Positions 43,018-53,721 of a stretch of 64,000 nucleotides of DNA are shown here, piece after piece. This DNA comes from Bicyclus anynana. Its lineage: Eukaryota > Arthropoda > Insecta > Lepidoptera > Nymphalidae. The first letter of the stretch is position 1, and each line of letters starts with the position of its first letter. The position numbers and the translations under genes are program-made. The notes below the pieces were generated by a model. That model did not search any database. It saw nothing but the letters and a program-made list of their open reading frames with translations, and had not been told where the DNA came from. The stretch lies in the NCBI RefSeq assembly GCF_947172395.1, contig NC_069098.1, positions 1,791,001 to 1,855,000 on the forward strand. Direction: 5' to 3'.

Positions 43018-43215
43018 AGTAAGTTCTCAAACGGTGAAGGAAAAACATTGTGCATACCAGAGAATTTTCTTAAATCTCTGTGTGTGTGAAGTCTGCCAAT
43101 CCCCATTGGGCCAGCGTGGTGGACTATTGGGCTAAACCATCTCATTCTTAGAGGAGACTCGAGCTCAGCAGTGAGCTGATTTTGGGTTGATAATGATGAA
43201 CGATGATGATGACCA
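43018..43215 (+). mobile_element. SINE-B, 5' truncated
   Basis: GTTCTCAAACGGTGAAGGAA, CAATCCCCATTGGGCCAGCG, AGAGGAGACTCGAGCTCAGC and GGGTTGATAATGATGAACGA with a GATGATGATG end. Confidence 0.9.
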
Positions 43216-43547
43216 TTGTACTTTTTCTACAGAGTGTCATTTACATACGTGTTGAGCTAAGTTGAGTTAACTCGGAAACAATAACCTTTGGACAAAAAAA
43301 GAGTTCCAATACAATTTATAAAATAACATACCTATAACTATTATAATAGGCTCCTTTGCTTACATGAAAATTTTAAATATTTTAAATATCACCAAAGAAA
43401 CCGCCCAACATTTTATCAAAGCCGTAAAAATGTAATCGGAAATTCCAACACACTCGTAAGACAAAGGCGCAATGGAATCTAATTCAGCGTCTTCACACGC
43501 ACATTTTTAGGGAGATATTTGAGAGCTATTTACACTATTTGAGAACC
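43216..43547. other. Unrecognised non-coding DNA
   Basis: AT-rich; nothing identified. Confidence 0.4.
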
Positions 43548-43555
43548 GTGAAAGC

Positions 43556-44037
43556 CAGGGGCGTAGCTACCGCCGTATCTACGGGGCCTCCGGGCTACAG
43601 GGGCCCCTTACGTGTGTATGCAAAAATTTGTAAAATGTGCCTATTTTTGTCCCTAAGTCCTGATAAGTTAAGCGTGCGCCCAAAAGTTGGAAAATGGAAA
43701 CATCTTTTATAGGTTATGAAACACGGCTAAAACTCACGTGATATTAGGTCGGAGTAATAGAACCGCAAGAACCAACTCATGACTAAGGGCCCCGTATGGG
43801 TTCGAAACTAGTTGGGCATACTCCGACCTAATATCACGTGAGTTTTAGCCGTGTTTCATAATCAATTAATATGAATAATTTTAATAGTTTTAATTCTAAA
43901 ATCTTTTATAGGTTAAGTCACTGTCATATTTATTTTAAGCGAGCATTTTTGCTTCTTTTTGAAAAATCTTAACCTTTCATTTGGGCCCCCCCAAATAATT
44001 TTGATACAGGGCCCCTCTAAGGCAGGCTACGCCACTG
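43556..44037. mobile_element. hAT-like non-autonomous element with 8-bp target duplication
   Basis: The termini CAGGGGCGTAGCTACC and (complement of right end) CAGTGGCGTAGCCTGCC are matching inverted ends with the CAGNGGC form common in hAT elements. Flanks GTGAAAGC (43548-43555) and GTGATAGC (44038-44045) agree at 7 of 8 positions, the size of a hAT duplication. The right flank is the head of a SINE-B, so it inserted into that SINE. It carries a second insertion (43702-43915) and no transposase. Confidence 0.75.
43702..43915. mobile_element. Snap-back element nested in the hAT-like element
   Basis: Arms of 43 bp (43714-43756 and 43819-43861) are perfect reverse complements, beginning TTATGAAACACGGCTAAAAC. 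The whole is bounded by a 15-bp direct repeat, ATCTTTTATAGGTTA, at 43702-43716 and 43901-43915, which looks like its target duplication. Confidence 0.8.
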
Positions 44038-44110
44038 GTGATAGCCCAGTGGATATGACTTCCGCTTTCGATTCGGAGGGCGGAGGTTGAAATCGGGTAT
44101 ATGAGCTTCA
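44038..44110 (+). mobile_element. SINE-B head, target of the hAT-like insertion
   Basis: GTGATAGCCCAGTGGATATG, CGATTCGGAGGGCGGAGGTT. The remainder of the SINE is degraded after about 44105. Confidence 0.75.
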
Positions 44111-44757
44111 AACGTTAAAAGAAAAACGACGTGAGACGTATTTTCGTAATTATAATATTAGTGTGGATTCCACAAATGCAAATGATTATTATTTTACTTT
44201 CCTTCTTACTTAAAAAAACAATTGTGGAACGACTTAAGATTCTTTCCATAAAGCCTTATTACACATTCCAATTTGCCAGATTTGTGTTCACACAAATTTC
44301 TTTTCCTCCCTTAAATAAGCTATTACGTAAATCGTAATAAGGATGTTAAAATGATAACACGGGGTCGGATACAAATTCCACGACAGAGGGGGAGGGGGAG
44401 GGGCGTGTTTAACTTTTTTAATTTCAAACTTTCCTTTAACACACTTCCCAACTCTGAATTCGTTAGATGAATTAGATTTTTAAGGCTCATGAGCGAATTA
44501 TCCACCTTTTACTTTGCTATTTACCTGAATTTGCAAGAATGTCACCGACTAAGGGTCACATCACACATATCAACTCAAAAAAGTTCATTAACCACTGCTT
44601 AAGAAAAGGAGTTCTAATTATTTTATAATTCAAAGGGTGTTATCTATTTATACTCTATATACTAATAAAAAATAAGCTTTTATTGCTGCTGGTTAGTTAC
44701 ATTTACATATACCTAGATAGTTCCTAATTAGTTAGCCTTCGACATAGGCTTCCTCTA
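44111..44757. other. Non-coding DNA with a G-rich patch
   Basis: 44387-44403 has GGGGGAGGGGGAGGGG. Nothing else is recognised; the 68-codon frame at 44131 has no features. Confidence 0.4.
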
Positions 44758-44945
44758 CTACTATACTAATATTATAGAAATGTTGTATGTTTATATGAAG
44801 TAATCTCTGGAACTACCGACCCGATGTTGAAAATATTTTTCTAATGGAAAGCTATATTACTTGCGAGTGTCATAGACCCCAGGTCGTATAGCATGAACAA
44901 GCTCATTGTAATGAGTTTCGTATGTGTTCGAAACTAGTCATAATA
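44758..44945 (+). mobile_element. Helitron-like or related element, degenerate
   Basis: It starts CTATACTAATATTATAGAAA, as Helitron 5' ends here do, then CTCTGGAACTACCGACCCGA and AATGGAAAGCTATATTACTT. Near the end, GTGTTCGAAACTAGT matches the snap-back element at about 43800. No CTAG hairpin end was found. Confidence 0.4.
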
Positions 44946-45556
44946 CCTATCTCACAGCAATTGAAAAAAACCATAAAAAAAGTCTGAAGTCGCAGCGACC
45001 CGACCTACGTTCGTCGGACGCCCAATCCGGAGATACGCCAGTGTGAAGGTTCTTTAATATTGAAATATTCCATCCTGTCATTTGAAATCTCTTTGAAATC
45101 TCGTCTAAAATGCGCAAAAGATACGCCCGGGTGAGCTGCCACAACAAACATTTGCATTGGAATCACAAATATTTGCGTGTTTTAGATGTCACATTTTATT
45201 GGGTAGTATTTGATCAAACATCCGCTGAGTTTTATTTTATTGGCTTATTTACTGTAGAAACAAAAAGTATGTGTCGTAAGATCAGACAAATCTGATGATT
45301 CAGAAAATTAATGGATAGAAAGAGGAAATAAATCCCAAAGAAATTTAACTTTGGATACGATAAACCGGAATGGAATTCCATGGCAAATTGTTGTAGTAGG
45401 TAGTAGAACTATGATTAGGCATTCTTAGATTGTGGATATCCGGGCTACACATACTAAACGATTTGCATCCACATTTCTAATTTGGACAAATACAATTTGA
45501 ATAAACGCCCTTCCGGAGTTTATATTAGAATACCTAACCTTAAGTTTATTATCATT
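44946..45556. other. Unrecognised non-coding DNA
   Basis: Short frames on both strands near 44947-45295 have no recognised features. Confidence 0.4.
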
Positions 45557-45677
45557 ATTCTTTACCAGTTAGCCCTTGACTACAATCTCCACCTGATGGT
45601 AAGTAATGATGCAATCTAAGATGGAAGCGAGCTAACTTGTTAGGAGGAGGATGAAAATCCACACTCCCTTCGGTTCA
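45557..45677 (-). mobile_element. SINE-A, 5' truncated
   Basis: + strand: TCTTTACCAGTTAGCCCTTG, GATGCAATCTAAGATGGAAG and GATGAAAATCCACACTCCCT. Confidence 0.88.
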
Positions 45678-46363
45678 CACTTCCAAAGCAAGACAGCAAG
45701 CAGCTTACTGCTGTCCATCAGGCAAAATTGAAAACAAGCGCGAGCCTATCTTTCATAAAAAAGGCATGCAAATAAAAATAAGGTATATCCTAATTTTTGG
45801 TGGTGGAATTTTAGGATAACATTATGAAAAACTCCGTGTAATATGTATCTGGTCCCGATACTGATAGTACAGGAAATCTAGGAAATATGACTAAAATAAT
45901 TACATTTTAAAACGGTAAGTCTGACAAAAATAATTGTCAAATAAATGTTTTAGGTTTTTTGAGAGGAATAAAAATATTTCTTTATACACTAAATGCTGAA
46001 AAACCACATTTTAAGAAACCTCACGATTTTTTCTAGTTTCCCTGTAATATAACGTTTTACATTATTTGCAATTATCCCATTTGTCTGCTACGATATGTCA
46101 CCTAAATAGTGTAAGTGAGCTTAAAGTCCCACAAACTTGGACTTCATTGCTATAGTTTTAATCATTTATAAATATTTCCATTCGCTTATTTAAGGACAGA
46201 TGTGTCATTGGGTTAATTTTATTTCTTTAATGTGAATGCTGCCTGTTTGGTGGGCACCCAAGGCTGCAAATTTTAATAGGTAGTCTTATGTTAGTTTTAA
46301 TTTTAATTTAATGAAAATATAAATTAATGAAATGTGGACCACTCCTCCAATATAATATAATAA
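45678..46363. other. AT-rich non-coding DNA
   Basis: Nothing recognised. Confidence 0.45.
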
Positions 46364-46412
46364 TGACCTCTGCCTCCGATTCCGGAGGGCGTGTGTGGCA
46401 GTGGGCTATGCC
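46364..46412 (+). mobile_element. SINE-B head scrap
   Basis: AATGACCTCTGCCTCCGATT and CCGGAGGGCGTGTG only, truncated on both sides. Confidence 0.6.
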
Positions 46413-46499
46413 CGCCACAGGTAGGTGTAGGTAGGTATACAAATGAAACTCTAAGTTATAGTTCAGGGTTCAGACTTTACTTTTTCAAACTCGCCTTAC

Positions 46500-47070
46500 A
46501 CCGTCAGGTAACTTATAACAAGCAGTCACTGGCCTGAACGTAGGTAGTAGTCTGGTTCCCGCTCCAGGGTCCGTAAGTATTAGGCCTCGGCGTGCGCTGG
46601 TGAAGGAAGACCAGATGGATGGAAGATGAAGAAGGCGATGAAGGCGAAGACGGCGCAGAAGGCGTAGAAGGCGAGAACCTGGAACCCCAGAGCAAGAGAG
46701 GCATTAGAGCGTGCCCTCCGTCTTGCCACGTAGTACCTGTCAAGCCCAGCGACTGAGACAGACACTACAGAGCACCGAACAGCCTTACAATAGCTAAGTT
46801 AGTAAGTTTAATAGGAACTCACCCCAGCGGGTTTCCCTAGGTTTCGAGCCCAGGAGGCCAACACCAACCAAAGTTAATTATTTACTTGGCACTAACGTAA
46901 CGTCACAACGTTCGGCACCTGACGCAGGTATAAGAATGCCTCGCACTTTATGTGCGGTCGGTTAGCGTCGCTCCTCCCGAGTGCAGCCGAAGTAAAAGAT
47001 TCGTGCGAAATCGTATTTACTGTGCGCGAGTGCGTTCAGTTATTATAAATAGGTATCTAGCGCGCGGCCC
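46500..47070. other. GC- and CpG-rich block, nature unclear
   Basis: It contrasts sharply with the AT-rich surroundings. 46625-46680 is an imperfect 9-base array of GAAGGCG-type units, which creates short Ala/Phe- or Ser/Pro-rich frames on the - strand. 46925-47060 contains TATAAGA (46929) followed by CGGTCGGTTAGCGTCGC, as in a promoter or an LTR. No terminal repeats or primer-binding site were identified. It could be a solo LTR, a promoter with first exon, or another repeat. Confidence 0.4.
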
Positions 47071-47126
47071 CATAGGCTCAGTGCAAACCACTGCCTTATT
47101 TTATAGTTATAGCGTTACAGTGGGTT

Positions 47127-47300
47127 GGAATCCGGTCCGGGGCATGCACCTCCAACTTTTCAGTTGTGTGTATTTTAAGAAATTAAATATCACGTGACAC
47201 AAACAGTGAAGGAAAACATCGTAAGGAAACCTGCATACCAGTCTACTCGAGTCAGTCAGTACTCGAGTTCAGCAGTGAGCCGAATATGGGTTGATGTTAA
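47127..47300 (+). mobile_element. SINE-B with internal deletion
   Basis: TTGGAATCCGGTCCGGGGCA, AGAAATTAAATATCACGTGA and ACATCGTAAGGAAACCTGCA are joined directly to TACTCGAGTTCAGCAGTGAG and GGGTTGATG. Confidence 0.87.
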
Positions 47301-48087
47301 TTTGAAATTGAAAATACAGTTTTAGATTTCAAATACCCCTAAAATGTAAGGGTAAAGTTTGGTAAAGAGGTGAATGTGCTGTGTTATGAATATGCCCCAT
47401 TGATGTCGTGCCAGGGTACTAGCTTTGGAGCTAGACTCATTGACTGAACCATTTAAAGCGCGTCAACTAAAAGCAATCTATCAAAGCATTGCCTGAACAC
47501 GTCCAACTCTTCAACAACAAACTTGATCCGGAGCGACTTCAACGATTTACATGTAAATTGGGTTTCGAACGGATTCGAACGTTCGTAGTTAACACTACCT
47601 ACGACTTAACTACAACCAACAAACAAAACAACAAACTCTATTTGTATTTGCATAAAGCATAAATTAGCAAACGCATGCAGTTGTGAGATTGTATTTTGTA
47701 ACTTTGTATTGGAATTAGAAATGCAAACTTACGTTTATTCATTTGGATGTGTGTACGTAAACTTTATGCATAAGATTTAAGGATCAATTTGGCTTGGGTT
47801 TATTCAATTTTGGTGGATGGATTAGTTTGTAAGTTGGTGGTAAGTCTTAACTTTTGGTAAGGATTCGACTTGATTCTGTTCCTATGTGTAGGAAAGTGCT
47901 TATATGGGCTGTTTGTTTGCTGTCAAAGGTTTAGGTTAACTCGGTTGTTTCCTTGTTTGTTTATGTTTATTACTTACCATCAGCTAGAGGGTGTTTAAGA
48001 CGTAAACAAAGTTGATGCGAACTTATAGTGAGTCTTACTAAAGACGTTATTTTGACAGTTAATATTTTATGCCTTCTCTAGAATATT
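47301..48087. other. Unrecognised non-coding DNA
   Basis: 47560-47600 has a GAACGGATTCGAACGTTCG palindrome-like patch. No gene. Confidence 0.4.
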
Positions 48088-48345
48088 TTGACGTGACAAC
48101 GTCTTATAATTCGATGGCGCCGGCTGTATAGTCGAAAAAAGATGACGTAATGCGTCGTTCCCTCGCTCTAGGGTTGCCAACTTTTTTAACAAGAAATAAA
48201 GTATATTCTGGTATATGAAGATTATTAAACAGTATTTTAGAAAAACTAACATTTTCTTTTGAAAAATGCAACCATTTCATCAGTATTTTCTTATGACGTT
48301 GTCACGTTCAACTATCGTCAGTTAACCGACTTTACAGACAACCGA
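48088..48345. mobile_element. TIR element, copy 2 of 2
   Basis: GTGACAACGTCTTATA (48093) and TATGACGTTGTCAC (to 48305) at the ends; CGCTCTAGGGTTGCCAACTT and AGATTATTAAACAGTATTTT inside. Same order as 22844-23100, and homology runs to CGACTTTACA beyond the right end in both copies. Confidence 0.7.
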
Positions 48346-48405
48346 TTTTTTGTGATAAAAATACCTACCTACTACAGTTTTTGGATAAAATTATTATTAG
48401 CTTGG

Positions 48406-48690
48406 GTACTAACTGAGCAGTGAACTTTATACCACTTGAGGTGCTTTCAAAACTGTATCTGAACCAAATCTAAGACATACATTACTTGGATCATTATTGT
48501 TTCAGTATTATTGAATATCCTATCTTGAGGGTTAAATAGAGAATGGCAGTTGTACTAACTGAGCAGTGGACTACACACCACTTGAGGTGCTTTCAGCACT
48601 GAATCCGAACCAAATCTATGACATACATGATTTGGTAGTGTTTCAGTATTATTAAATATCCTCTCTTGAAGGTTAAATAGAGAATGGAAG
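48406..48690. repeat. Tandem duplication, two units of about 140-146 bp
   Basis: GTACTAACTGAGCAGTG starts units at 48406 and 48552. Both contain CACTTGAGGTGCTTTCA, CGAACC/TGAACCAAATCTA, GTTTCAGTATTATT and GGTTAAATAGAGAATGG. Confidence 0.9.
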
Positions 48691-48788
48691 TTTAGATTAA
48701 AGTTTTTCTTTAACACACACACGAAAATTATTATACGGCGTGTGAAAATGCAAGGCATTAAGGTTGTTCTATAATTATTTTAGCTGAT

Positions 48789-49142
48789 AATAAAAATTTT
48801 AATAAAAAAAATACAACCGACTTCAAAACCTAAAAACGTACCCACTAAACTAAAAAGCGAAAAATAACTTGATAATATGTTCTACCTGCTGATCAGTATG
48901 AAGGCGGTGCTAAGCCGGTGATGTATTAATTCAAGCCATGTTATAGATTTAGATTTTGCAGACAGTGTTGTTTCATGTGGTCCTGTCAGAAATGGCTTAA
49001 ATTAAGACAACACCGGCTAAGCACCGCCTTCAAACTGATCAGCAGGTAGAACATATTATGATGTTATTTTTCGCTTTTTAGTTTAGTGGGTACGTTTTTA
49101 GGTTTTGAAGTCGGTTGTATTTTTTTTATTAAAATTTTTATT
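48789..49142. repeat. Long palindrome, arms about 132 bp
   Basis: The left arm has ATACAACCGACTTCAAAACC, AAACGTACCCACTAAACTAA, TTCTACCTGCTGATCAGTAT and AAGGCGGTGC. The right arm (from about 49010) is its near-perfect reverse complement, with an approximately 90-base unpaired centre. A diverged part recurs at 52310-52470. Confidence 0.9.
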
Positions 49143-49185
49143 ATTTTTCCATTTTTAGTGTAAAATTTCATCTCAAACGAATACA

Positions 49186-49570
49186 TCAGACCTCTAATGA
49201 CAGTCACAACCCATCTCTTACAAAATTCTCAGCAATACAAATTAATCAAGCCCAAGCACAAGGTAGCTACCGTAAACCGTAAGGAGTTCCCTTAATTGAC
49301 CTTGGTCTTCATCATCAGACCCCTAATAACAGACACAACTCATCTAGGTCCAAAGTTCTCAGCAATACGAATAAATCAAGGCCAAACACAAGGTAGTACA
49401 CTGTAAACTGTTAAGGAGTTCCCTTAATTGTCCTTGGTCTTCATCACCAAACCCCTAAACGACAGTCACAACCTATCTATGTGGAAAATTCTCATTAATA
49501 CAAATTAATCAAGCCCAAACACAAGGTAACTGCTGTAAATCGCCGAGGAGTTCCCTAGTCTGTTTTATGG
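49186..49570. repeat. Three direct copies, about 126-134 bp
   Basis: Each contains ACAGTCACAACC or a variant, ATACAAATTAATCAAGCCCA or a variant, CACAAGGTA and AGGAGTTCCCT. They are part of the surrounding element, not coding. Confidence 0.87.
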
Positions 49571-49880
49571 CTCCATCATCAGATTGACTTTAAACCTTCA
49601 TGAAATTGTAATGCTTAAAAGTACTAAATGAAAAAGTTTACGAACACACTAGACACCCATATAATTTTTGAAAGTTCCCCTCAATTTCTCCAGGATTCCA
49701 TCATCAGATCTTGACATGATGGCAATGGGACCAAATGGGGACTATACCGTTTCAAACAAAAAAAGAATTTTTGAAATCGGTCCAGGCGTCTTTGAGTAAT
49801 CGGTGTACATACATAAAAAAAAAAAATTAAAAAATACCGACCGAATTGAGAACCTCCTCCTTTTTGAAGTCGGTTAAAAA

Positions 49881-50811
49881 GGAAATGATATAAAATTTTG
49901 GATGGAGTTGTCGTTATTTATATTCATATCAGGGAAGGTTTTAATATGAAATTTAAAGAGTTATCTCTATTAAAATTCATATTTTTCAGGGAAGGTAAAG
50001 TACAATATATAATTTGAAGGTGCACAAATTTATTTTAACCATTCGCTCGTATGGAGTAAACTGTCATTGCGCGTTGAAACACACAATGTTTTTTTTTTTG
50101 CAAATTTGTATACTGAGTAGTAACGAATCGCCTGCGGTCGTAATTAATTATAGAAGGAAAAGCAATCGCTTGTTATTAAAAAAATTCAATTAAAATTTAA
50201 CGACGTCCAAAATAATTACGAAAATGTATTTATTGTTATTTTTAAAAATCATTAAAATTTGTTAATTATTTTCTACAAACTTTGTACCCAATGAATTTTA
50301 TATAATGATCTTTTTGACTCAACTCCCAAAAAACGCAATATATTTTTTTAGAAAAAATATAAAATAGAGTGTGGATTTCTATTTAATTATTTTCATTCTG
50401 ATTATTTCCTTATTTTAATGTATTTACGCGTAAATACTTCACATTAAGTATCTATAATGATGCTATACCAACTACAACCAAAAAAATAAAACCTATAAAT
50501 GGTATCTATTTATTCAATGCACTACACTTATTTTCAAGTATAACTTAAAATATCCAAATCTCGAAAACCTGTAACTCAATATAAAATAGGTTCTAAAAGC
50601 TCCGAAAATTTATGACCGTGTCCTAAAATTTATTAACACTTTCAACCACTATGCTCGCCCACTTTAAGCAAGTGACCCGTAAAGCTATTATCGATAACCC
50701 GACCTAACCTTGAGACGTATGAGGATTTGCATGCCGAGTATAAAATACTTTACCTACGGATTATTTTGATGACTCTATCTGGTGTAGTTGTGTATTAACA
50801 ACTTTTAATTT
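49881..50811. other. AT-rich non-coding DNA
   Basis: Nothing recognised. Confidence 0.45.
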
Positions 50812-51140
50812 GACGGCCTCCGTGGCGGAGTGGTATGCGCGGTGGATTTAATGACGGAGGTCCTGGGTTCGATTCCCGGCTGGGCCGATTGAGGTTTTTT
50901 TAATTGGTCCAGCTCTAATTGGTGGGAGGCTTCGGCCGTGGCTAGTTACCACCCTACCGACAAAGACGTACCGCCAAGCGATTTAGCGTTCCGGTACGAT
51001 GTCGTGTAGAAACCGAAAGGAGTGTGGATATTCATCCTCCTCCTAACAATTTAGTCCGCTTCCATCTTAGATTACATCATCACTTACCATCAGGTGAGAT
51101 TGTGCTCAAGGGCTAACTTGTAGAGAATAGAAAAAAAAAA
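50812..51140 (+). mobile_element. SINE-A, full length (best reference copy)
   Basis: Head GACGGCCTCCGTGGCGGAGT (A box), B box GGTTCGATTCC, GGCCGATTGAGGTTTTTTTA, ATTGGTGGGAGGCTTCGGCC, CGTACCGCCAAGCGATTTAG, GTGTAGAAACCGAAAGGAGT, CATCACTTACCATCAGGTGA, then an A-rich tail. Confidence 0.95.
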
Positions 51141-51759
51141 TTAAATTTATAACTCGAGGGTTCAATTCTCGGATCAATTTAGTCTTCTGTATCTAGTCAG
51201 GTGTATCCACTCTTCCAATAACGTAATTTCAAGCGATTTAGGGCTCACATACAAACTTCGATACGGATCCGGATAACCGTATCGCCTCGCGTGACTAATA
51301 TAACCAGCTTTATAATAGCACAGAATACATATTTATAACGGGGAATGATTAAATTCCACTTCTGATATCGGTGGAGTATACTAAATCTTACTTTTGATAA
51401 CGGAGAAGCCGTAGCCTCAGAGCAGGTTTTAAACTTTACGTGTCAAGAATGGCAGATACACAAAGTAATATCGTTCATCACCAAATCGACCATTTAACTT
51501 ACTAATACAGTTCTACCCTTTAACTACAATATTGATTTAGTACAACGCTGATACTATCACATGTAAACCAGGGTTTTCTATCATAAGGTAGTAAGGCAGT
51601 CACGAGTGAAATTACGGGCTGGCAACCGAAAGTGGCAGGGTTAAAGGATCCTTTTAGAGTATACTAATACTTCTCTTCTAAACTCATGTTGCCTTCCAGA
51701 TAATGTAAGATGGTGCTACTATCTAATCCTCCGACATGTACAAGTAATAGTCCAGTCAC
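51141..51759. other. Unrecognised non-coding DNA
   Basis: Nothing identified. Confidence 0.4.
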
Positions 51760-51955
51760 AGAATCCAAAGGATATGAACTTCTACCTTTAGTTCGGAGGG
51801 TGTACATTCGAATCCGGTCCGGGCATGTAACTCCAACTTTTCAGTGTTCATTTTATGAAATTAAATATCACGTGTTTCAAACAAGTGAAGAAAAAACATT
51901 GGAAACCTTGCGTGACAAGACTCGTGCTCAACAGTGAGTTGGTAATGATGATGAT
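51760..51955 (+). mobile_element. SINE-B with internal deletion
   Basis: TTCGGAGGGTGTACATTCGA (B box altered), GAAATTAAATATCACGTGTT, GTGAAGAAAAAACATTGGAA and AGTTGGTAATGATGATGATG. Confidence 0.85.
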
Positions 51956-52309
51956 GATAGCAATCGACCTCTCTGTCCAGCTCAACCACGTCTCAACCAC
52001 GAGAGTGTCCAAAAACATCCGAGATAAAAAGGACATTAAATACGTCTACACGAAAGATAAACACTTCTTAAACAATAATACGTCGTCGAGAAAGCTGTAC
52101 TCAGCAAACGGGAGGGTGATCGGCAAACCTTCGAACAATTTATATTGGTTTATCAAGATTTACTCTCGTACGCCTTTATACTAGACGATCGCTGAAATGG
52201 CATGGACGTAGTACTGGTTCAAGATTTTTCTTTTTTAGATTGGTAGTATAGAACAGATAAATATAAATATTGTTTTTAATACAACCGTACAAAAACACAA
52301 ACAGGCAGG
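51956..52309. other. Unrecognised DNA, short open frame
   Basis: A frame from within the SINE continues to about 52184 but has no recognised domain. GC-richer around 51960-52140. Confidence 0.3.
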
Positions 52310-52470
52310 GAAATAAAAAGCGAAAAATAACATTATAATATTTTCCCCCTATAATTTGAAAGCGATGTCAAGCCGGTAATGTATTCATTCAAGGCACAAC
52401 TAAAGATTTCGGTTTCTTGGACAGTGTTCTTTCATGTGATACTTTTTAAAACGGCTTAAATTAACAGGGC
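52310..52470 (+). mobile_element. Diverged fragment of the 48.8-kb palindromic element
   Basis: AAATAAAAAGCGAAAAATAA, GAAAGCGATGTCAAGCCGGT, AATGTATTCATTCAAG and GACAGTGTTCTTTCATGTG follow the order of 48850-48990. Confidence 0.65.
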
Positions 52471-52760
52471 CAGGTACCGAATATTGAAACAATAAGTAGC
52501 CTTTGTTTTTTAATAACGTATACGTAACTAATATTATCGTATCTTTTTGCAAAACATCATCTAAATCCGTTAAGCCATTTTGGAGTAGCCAAGTACCAAG
52601 CCAAGTAAGCCAAGTATTGTTTCTAACGTTTTTGTGTCTTAATTTAGACTTCAACTGATTTTAAAATGTATGGTACCAAAGCATAGCATCATTATCAACA
52701 ATTCAATTTGTATACTTCGGAGTTAATCATAGACAAGCAATGTGACAAGATATGAATACG
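52471..52760. other. Unrecognised non-coding DNA
   Basis: AGCCAAGTA is repeated around 52578-52618. No gene. Confidence 0.4.
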
Positions 52761-52845
52761 CAGGGTGTCCAGTAAATAGTACGACATACTCTGCAGGATG
52801 ATAGCTATCACCTTGTGTATGTCGTAATATTTACGGGACACCTTG
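52761..52845. mobile_element. Short fold-back element, 85 bp
   Basis: CAGGGTGTCCAGTAAATAGT plus ACGACATAC pairs with GTATGTCGTAATATTTACGG plus GACACCTTG, nearly perfectly over 28 bases. Confidence 0.75.
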
Positions 52846-53175
52846 TCTATGATAAATACTACCTGTGCAAATCAACGTTTCTGTCCAACTCGACCAATTT
52901 AAGTCTATAAAAGCTCAAATGAAAGAGGTCGTTCTAACAAGTGTTATTAGACAAAACAAACCTTGTATTTCAATTAAGAGCCGGACATGTAGGGAATGAA
53001 TTTGTGAAAACATTCACAGGAGGAAAACTAATTAAAATGTTTCTTGAGAAGGGTCAATTTAGGTGTTTTTTTTTATTTCTAGATCAACCCGTTTAACAAT
53101 ATCTTTCATTGGATAAAAAATATTGGTTTAATCACTAATCAGCCAACTGGATGTTCTTGAAATATACTATCAGTA
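52846..53175. other. Unrecognised non-coding DNA
   Basis: Nothing identified. Confidence 0.4.
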
Positions 53176-53302
53176 ACTGCCTATTCTGTAACGATTCACC
53201 TCTATACTTCTCTTTCTACAGTATCGTGTTAGACAGAGCGAGATAGAGGTGAACCCGAAAAACGCACTTGCGAGCACAAAACATTGTTACCGAATAGCCC
53301 TG
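53176..53302. mobile_element. Small TIR/fold-back element
   Basis: The ends ACTGCCTATTCTGTAACGAT and (complement of right) CAGGGCTATTCGGTAACAAT are inverted. Inside, ACCTCTATACTTCTC pairs loosely with GCGAGATAGAGGT. A related core (TGTCTAACACGATACTATAG) is at about 22250. Confidence 0.5.
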
Positions 53303-53363
53303 TTGAGTTTGTTTGCCGTTGATTGGTACTCAATTTATCATGAATTTTGTACTTCTATGCTAA

Positions 53364-53447
53364 TCTATACTAATATATAAAGCTGAAGAGTTTGTATGTT
53401 TGTTTGATTGAACGCGCTAATCTCAGGAATTACTGGACCGATTTCAA
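53364..53447 (+). mobile_element. Helitron type B, 5' portion only
   Basis: A|TCTATACTAATATATAAAGC, TTTGTATGTTTGTTTGATTG, AACGCGCTAATCTCAGGAAT and ACTGGACCGATTTC, then an abrupt end. Confidence 0.8.
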
Positions 53448-53721
53448 AAAAGAAATAATAAATTTTATATTTTTGTACAAGCTTTTATTAAAGATCGAAG
53501 CTTACGAGTACCTATATTGTAAAACTAACTTGATAGTGTACCTACTTATATGGAAAAGGTTCAAGTTTATTTTACCCATACCTCTGACGGTATTTACGAG
53601 TACGTGGCATCATAGCGAACTACACCCAAATCAGACTCGAGACAGTTTAGCAAATATAAAACCCTAGATTGGCGACCTGGGTTTTTGGGATTCCCGTGAT
53701 AGAAATTCTAACAAATCTAGG
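53448..53721. other. Unrecognised non-coding DNA
   Basis: Nothing identified. Confidence 0.4.

Larger units (their letters stand above)
48789..49880 (+). mobile_element. Large ACCGACTTC-type repeat element
   Basis: The palindrome is followed by a triplicated unit and a tail, CTTTGAGTAATCGGTGTACA, ending CTCCTCCTTTTTGAAGTCGG near 49876. The same tail occurs reversed at 38105-38400. The ends ACAACCGACTTC and GAAGTCGGTT are inverted. No transposase is visible, and the class is not assigned. Confidence 0.6.

Noticed and set aside
46513..46765. Small hydrophobic (VLAFYAFCAVFAFIA) and Ser/Pro-rich minus frames
   Set aside because: Both arise from one imperfect 9-base array read in two frames; no supporting start context or splice signals.
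49186..49570. CRISPR-like array
   Set aside because: Three whole-unit tandem copies without short repeats and spacers, in an insect-type genome; part of a repeat element.
52002..52184. Possible coding exon (VSKNIRDKKDIKYVY...)
   Set aside because: Short, starts inside a SINE, no flanking splice signals that I could support, no recognised domain.
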